DNA from: Leishmania mexicana MHOM/GT/2001/U1103
Taxonomy: Eukaryota > Euglenozoa > Kinetoplastea > Trypanosomatida > Trypanosomatidae
Assembly (NCBI RefSeq): GCF_000234665.1
Contig: NC_018337.1
Coordinates: 458,222 to 522,221 of the forward strand
Length of the DNA stretch: 64,000 nucleotides
Direction of reading: 5' to 3'
A program made the position numbers and the translations under genes. Under the pieces are notes generated by a model. It was not told the DNA's origin, ran no database searches, and saw nothing but the letters and a program-made list of their open reading frames with translations. Of the stretch, positions 59,477-64,000 are shown piece by piece; position 1 is the stretch's first letter, and each line of letters starts with the position of its first letter.

Positions 59477-60406
59477 CTGCACGGCGGCGTGTGAGGGAGG
59501 GGGAGGTGAAGAGGAGGGGAGGGACAAGGGAGTCGCAGTGATGGCGTCAAGCGCTTGTGGCACAGAAAAGGGTGAGATGCGCTCGAACGGCGTTCCTGAG
59601 CAACGCGTGTACTGACTTTCGTTTCGAGAGTGGGTGGGAGAAGGGAGTCCACGCAGGCGAGGAAAGCTTCATCCAAGGACGCACCTGCATACGCACACAC
59701 ACACACACACACATGCACGCCAAGTGCATCATGTACCTTCAAGCATCTCAAGAGATGCACATAGATCCATAGATACACTCCAGGCAGATGAAAAGAGCCC
59801 ATCGAAAGTGGGAAACAGGCGGAGGACAGAGCGCACGAGGAATGCGTCAAGGTCGCTATGTGAGTGCTCACAACCGACAAGCGTTAGAAGGGGCCCTGGT
59901 GATGCGCCGTGGCCCTGATTACTGCCCTCCAACGCGGCAGCTGCCGTGCGGCAAACGATGGCTGCCTTGCACACTTCCTCGCTCCTTGCATGCAAACATC
60001 TCTTCCTTTTTTTCTCTGCTGCTGCTGTTGTGGAGCGGTAGTATCCGAAATATGGCGCCAGTCATGCAGGTCAAGTTGCAAAAAATTCTCATCTTCATCT
60101 CCCGTACAGACCCCTCCCCTCCCGTTCTCCTTTCGTCAGCATGATTTGGGGTGGAAAGCGGAGGTGATGGCAGAGATAGAAAAAGACAGAAGGGGGGGGG
60201 CAAAGAGCACGGGAGACAACCCGAATGGCCCCGTTGTTCATGGTGGTCACCATCGGCACCAAAACATTTTCATCTATGGCCTGCGCGCGACGATTTTTTT
60301 TTCCAACGTGGCCCCAAGAGAGGGAAAAGGGGAGGGGGAGCGCACCGACAGGGGCGACACACTCCGTGAGGAGGAAAAGGAGGTTTAGAACAGGCTCAGT
60401 TGTAGT
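59477..60406. other. Intergenic spacer
   Basis: No supportable gene. A (CA)n run lies at about 59694-59713. CT-rich minus-strand sequence just upstream of the 58730 gene (59490-59530) is its probable splice region. The stretch at 59900-60406 fits the 3' UTR of the F-box gene. Confidence 0.6.
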
Positions 60407-62110
60407 TTACATCCATTTTTGAAGCACCTGTGCGTCTGACATCGCTACTGCACGGCGTACAAAGCCGGACAGCCGAAGCAGTGCCGGTATCGATTTCGGG
60501 GAAGGTTGCTGTTGCAGTTGCCCGTCGTTATCGGCGGTGCTGCGTCCGTCAGTGTTGGTATGTGGTTGGGCTGTAGGCGCTGGCACGGCCCGCGATGCCT
60601 GCGCTTTCAAGAAGAGACGTGCATTCCCGTACTCCTCATTAATCGGGCAAATCTTCTGAAAAGCGTTCCAGCGCTTCACAGCGGCCCGCGCCGCGCCTTC
60701 AAAAGATGCAGCTGCAGCAGCCGTGGCCGCACTGGCAGTCCCCTTGGTGTTGCCCGTCATCACGGTATCCTGATTCGCGGGATCGAGGTCAGTAATAGGC
60801 TTGCCACGTTTCACCGCGCGCAAGACCAGCTCCAGGCTCCCAAAGTTCTCCACACCACGACGCAGAACGACAGGGAGATTTGATTCACCTGGCGCTGCAT
60901 GCGTTATCGAGGCTGATGAAGTCGAAACGGGGCCGTTGAGAACGAGCCGCGCCATGCGACGCTCAAACTCGTCAACTTGCGCTGCGGAGACCAGCACCGG
61001 GGAGGACGCGACGGCTGCCGCTGACGCATTCTGTGTGTTGGAAGAAGCGGTTGCGGCTCCAGCAGACGCTGGTGCGAGAGAAGAGCTGGGTGCAGACAGC
61101 TTGCAAGGGAACAGCAGCGACTGCCACTGGCGCAACTGCGCATCGTGCTGCAGCAGTAGTTCCTCCTGAAGATTCAGGCGGCACTCGCAGGCTCGCTTCA
61201 TCTCCTCCAGTGCCTCTATCTCTGTCTGCAGCTTAGCACACATGTCAGCCGACTTTGGCAGCGCTTCGGGAGCGGTATCTGTAGAGCCAACTGTCGCACC
61301 CGCTCTTGCCTGCAGCGTACGCTGCTGCCGGAGCCAGAAAGGCTCAGAACTCGCCGCAGCTGGCGTTGACGTCTCACCATTCGTTTGCAGTGTTCGATCG
61401 ACATCGATGTTTTGGGCGTAAATGTGCTGTGCGCGCGCCGAGAGCCGCTCCTCCATCTTGGCTATCTCTGCTTCGTAGTATACCTCCTCGGCGTGCCGCT
61501 CGCGTGCGCGGTACGCCAGTGCCTTGAGCAGTTCCTCTCGCGCACAGGCAGAGTCCGAAATCGGGATTCGGCGCCGCTGAGCCGCCGCGAGCCACAGCAC
61601 GGTTCCCTGACGCGCCACCAGCACATTCATCCGCACCGACACCCTGCATAGCACACCCAGCGTCTGCAGGTTGCAGAAGCAGAAGCAGTGAATCATGAGC
61701 TGCGGCGGCAGTCGAAAAATCGCCGGTGGACCTCTCCTTGGCAGCCTTGGCGGTATCGCAGTGCTCTTCTCGACAACAATGGTGGACCGGGATGAAGCAC
61801 TATCCCCTATGTTTGCTAGCCGCACGTTCGCCGTCGCTTTGGTTGTTTTATCCGACTTGCTGACGTTGGTGGTGGCGCCTGCAGCCGCCGCGGTTCGCTT
61901 TGGCACTGTGGGCGCCTCTTGATCCGCAGGCGTGAAGACCGCCTCTATTTTGCGCAGCGCCGCCCTTAAATCACTTGTGTCATGGTACGTGTCCAGCCGA
62001 ATGGACGTGTAGCCGGCGGCGGTGCTATGCGGACTCGTCCGCGGCGGGAGAAGAATGGTGGTGCTGCGCAGCGGAGGCAGCTTGCCGCTTTTGGGCACGG
62101 AAGACTTCAT
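60407..62110 (-). CDS. F-box-like protein with coiled coils
   Basis: 567 residues from ATG 62110-62108 (MKSSVPKSGKLPPLR). After a Thr/Ala-rich disordered N-terminus, residues about 131-176 form an F-box-like unit: IFRLPPQLMIHCFCFCNLQT followed by LGVLCRVSVRMNVL and ending TVLWLAAAQRR. This reproduces the F-box order (LP..l...i...l....l..l..vc+..+.l.....LW). F-box proteins bind SKP1 and recruit substrates to SCF ubiquitin ligases. A charged coiled-coil segment follows directly (about 185-225; RARERHAEEVYYEAEIAKME), and a second lies at about 285-335 (KLQTEIEALEEMKRACECRL). The C-terminal third is Ala/Ser-rich with short ordered pieces. No WD40, LRR or kelch substrate-binding domain is seen, so the coiled coils may recruit partners. 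The F-box is diverged, and SKP1 binding needs testing. Confidence 0.8.
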   Translation of the reverse strand: MKSSVPKSGKLPPLRSTTILLPPRTSPHSTAAGYTSIRLDTYHDTSDLRAALRKIEAVFTPADQEAPTVPKRTAAAAGATTNVSKSDKTTKATANVRLANIGDSASSRSTIVVEKSTAIPPRLPRRGPPAIFRLPPQLMIHCFCFCNLQTLGVLCRVSVRMNVLVARQGTVLWLAAAQRRRIPISDSACAREELLKALAYRARERHAEEVYYEAEIAKMEERLSARAQHIYAQNIDVDRTLQTNGETSTPAAASSEPFWLRQQRTLQARAGATVGSTDTAPEALPKSADMCAKLQTEIEALEEMKRACECRLNLQEELLLQHDAQLRQWQSLLFPCKLSAPSSSLAPASAGAATASSNTQNASAAAVASSPVLVSAAQVDEFERRMARLVLNGPVSTSSASITHAAPGESNLPVVLRRGVENFGSLELVLRAVKRGKPITDLDPANQDTVMTGNTKGTASAATAAAAASFEGAARAAVKRWNAFQKICPINEEYGNARLFLKAQASRAVPAPTAQPHTNTDGRSTADNDGQLQQQPSPKSIPALLRLSGFVRRAVAMSDAQVLQKWM

Positions 62111-63719
62111 TGGATGGGAGAGTATAGATACTTATATATGTGTTTGTCTGCGCGTAGGGTGCCGTACATGTCGTGATGGCCCCCCGTTCCAACAAGAGGA
62201 GGAAGCAATAAGATGCCTGTGCCTCCGTGCGTGTTGAGAGAAAAAGCAGAAACAGAAACCGAGAAGCCCGTTGGCGGCGCAGCGCTAGGCAGCTGACCTT
62301 CGAAAACACACAAGCACCGCAGAGAGGTGCTCTTTCGCGGGGTGCCACGTGTGTCTCTCTGCGGCTCCCGTTTAGCCTCCGGAGTGGCGCGCACTTGCTG
62401 CGCAGAGCAAAGCCTTGACAGCACTGCACACTTCTTTTGACGACGCTGTGGCGGACAAAGGGCGAATGCGGAGATGCGTGTGCTGTCACGAGCATGAATG
62501 AGGCAAGCGGCCGAATCGAGAAACACGAAGTTGAGGAAGACTGAAGCAAGTCGCCAAGATCATTGGACGCGAAAGGGCGTGTTGAGGTCGACGGCAGCGA
62601 GACTCGATGCCCTCAGTAAGCATGTCGATAGCGATGCGTTTTGTACATGCGTGTTTGTGTGCGTGTGCGTGTGTGTGTGTGTGGAGGAAGAGACCAACAT
62701 GAAACGAGCACCGGCAGGCAGGAAGGGGAGGGGGCGAGGGGAGGGTGGGCAAAGGATGCAGGGTGTGTGTGTGTGTGAGGGGGGGGGGAGCACTCCGCAA
62801 CAGCGGAGAAACAACGAGGAGAGGAGGAAAAACCAGAAAAGCACGCGAGAGAGGAAGCAAAGGAAAACGCGCAGACAGAGAGAGAGAGAGAGGACCGAGT
62901 CGACATGAGGAGGAGATGCCCACGCATAATACACGAAGCTGAAAACCAATAGCATGAGGCAAGAAGAAAGAGAGACTTCTGCGCGTCCATGACACGGGCC
63001 GTTTCGTTTCTGGAGGCAGAGCGAGCCCTCCCTCTCCCCCACCCACAGCAACCGCACAAAGCGGCTGAGCTGCCCGTATCCGCTAATGTGCGTATCACTA
63101 TTCTTTTTTTGTTTGTGTGTGTGTGTGTGTGCACCCTCTCTCCCTCCCTCGCCCTTTCTTCCAGTAGGCACCGTCAAAGCCCTCTCCGCATTGAGAGATG
63201 CACATGCGCGCACACACACGCACACGCATACACACACGCACGCATACAGACATGGACAAGAGCGCTTCCTCTGCGTGTTTTTTCGTTTTGTGTTGTTTGG
63301 TTGTTGCTGTTTTTTCGCCCTGCAGCACCTCTACTTTGATGTGTTTCCTGTGTCATCCGCATCTCGAGGGGCGCCTACGCTCTTTCGTTTTCTCGTGCTC
63401 CACGGTGCTTCTTCCGTCGCCTGCCCGTCCCCCCCTCCCCACCCGCCACCACTCTCCCTCCTTTTTCGTTTGCCGCAGCACACATCAGCATCGATCTCTC
63501 TCTCTCCATCACCCACGCGCGGTGCAGTGTCTCCGATGCCGCACGCAAGGAAAAAAACAAACGCACCCTCGACACAAGAGGGGCACACGGGAGGGGAGGG
63601 GAGGGGAGGAGGGGGCGAGAGAGGGAGAGAGGGAGATAGATAAGGCCTGTAGCAAGAGCGAACAGGGTAGGCCCCTGTCGGAGGGAGGAAGGCGAAAGCG
63701 AAGAAAAAAGGGAGCGTCG
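62111..63719. other. Intergenic spacer (1.6 kb)
   Basis: No supportable gene. There are GT/CA runs at about 62658-62680, 62766-62778, 63113-63130 and 63210-63245, GGGAGG-type purine tracts on the plus strand (62700-62800, 63590-63640) and an AG run near 62878-62892. These are the F-box gene leader and the 3' UTR of the next gene. Confidence 0.6.
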
Positions 63720-64000
63720 TCAATTGATCACTTGCTGAACCTCCCTCACGATCTTGCTGACCAACGCCGGCTCTATCGCAATAACTTTCACTTCAAACCG
63801 CGCGCGTACCGGGCGATGATCTGATTGCCGAAGACTCGACGCACACGCGTATTCTAACGGATGGATGTGGTTGGTGACCATCGGAAAGCGTGTTGGAATG
63901 ACAAGCACCTCCCCCGACGACGGCTCTAGTGCGCATCGTGGACGACGCGCGGCACAGAAGGTGGGCGCACACCATCTCTGTTCCCACACCCCATGCGTGG
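63720..64000 (-). CDS. Inositol-polyphosphate 5-phosphatase-like protein, C-terminal end only
   Basis: The frame enters from the right edge and stops at 63722-63720; about 93 residues are visible and the start is outside the window. The segment PTRFPMVTNHIHPLEYACAS followed by SLRQSDHRPVRARFEVKVI corresponds to the end of an inositol 5-phosphatase/EEP domain. In that family a WTDRIL-type strand and a tyrosine are followed by SDHRPV, whose Asp-His pair belongs to the catalytic centre, and then an F-x-V strand. The WTDR part is diverged here (MVTNHIH). The remaining 20 residues form a helical tail (PALVSKIVREVQQVIN). Other endonuclease/exonuclease/phosphatase members also end in SDH, so the substrate is uncertain without the rest of the protein. 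Confidence 0.6.
   Translation of the reverse strand, partial: THGVWEQRWCAPTFCAARRPRCALEPSSGEVLVIPTRFPMVTNHIHPLEYACASSLRQSDHRPVRARFEVKVIAIEPALVSKIVREVQQVIN

Noticed and set aside
1..64000. CRISPR array, bacterial operons, ribosome-binding sites or promoters
   Set aside because: The sequence is eukaryotic (kinetoplastid). Repeats present are microsatellites and retroposons, and no spacer-repeat pattern was seen.

Overview
The window looks like nuclear DNA of a kinetoplastid, almost certainly Leishmania or a close relative. It is GC-rich, its genes are intronless, and every supported protein gene lies on the minus strand. The genes are separated by 0.4-4 kb spacers full of polypyrimidine (minus sense) and dinucleotide runs, as expected of one polycistronic transcription unit resolved by trans-splicing and polyadenylation. 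The families also fit: a very long glycosomal dihydroxyacetone-phosphate acyltransferase ending in SKM, SBDS with a long kinetoplastid-style tail, a SPEF1-type calponin-homology protein, and SIDER2 retroposons in 3' UTRs. From memory the acyltransferase belongs to Leishmania chromosome 34; this is not verified here.

Order in the direction of transcription (right to left): 3' end of an inositol-5-phosphatase-like gene (63720-64000); F-box/coiled-coil protein (60407-62110); single-span, probably mitochondrial membrane protein (58730-59476); large DEAH/RHA helicase with dsRBD-like modules and a mitochondrial-type N-terminus (52295-57733); unknown protein (49411-51381); Cys-rich type I membrane protein (48163-48996) with a full-length SIDER2 in its 3' UTR; coiled-coil/RanBP2-finger protein (43515-45515), followed by an ingi/L1Tc-related (DIRE) zinc-finger relic and a truncated SIDER2; RGG-rich protein (39603-40139); catalytically degenerate Nudix-fold protein (36047-37399); DUF167 protein (34039-34623); ATG101/DUF1649-like protein (31411-32832); DUS4-type tRNA-dihydrouridine synthase (29185-30666); a 2449-residue disordered protein (21027-28376); SPEF1 (19101-19898); SBDS (16049-17662); a Ser-rich unknown (13245-14918); the acyltransferase (5840-10102); and a multi-pass membrane protein running off the left edge (1-1525).

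The genes do not form one pathway, as is normal for kinetoplastid transcription units. Loose themes are RNA biology (helicase, DUS4, SBDS, RGG protein), mitochondrial proteins (helicase, Nudix-like, 58730), and lipid or inositol metabolism (acyltransferase, phosphatase-like).

The most unusual element is at 2440-4560, between the acyltransferase and the leftmost gene. It is a frameshifted relic on the minus strand that shows, in order, a reverse-transcriptase palm-like segment and a DIRS/VIPER/TATE-like RNase H. Many open frames in the window begin at GTG or TTG. Starts here were moved to the first in-frame ATG, which shortens seven of the genes. No tRNA, rRNA or CRISPR array was recognised.
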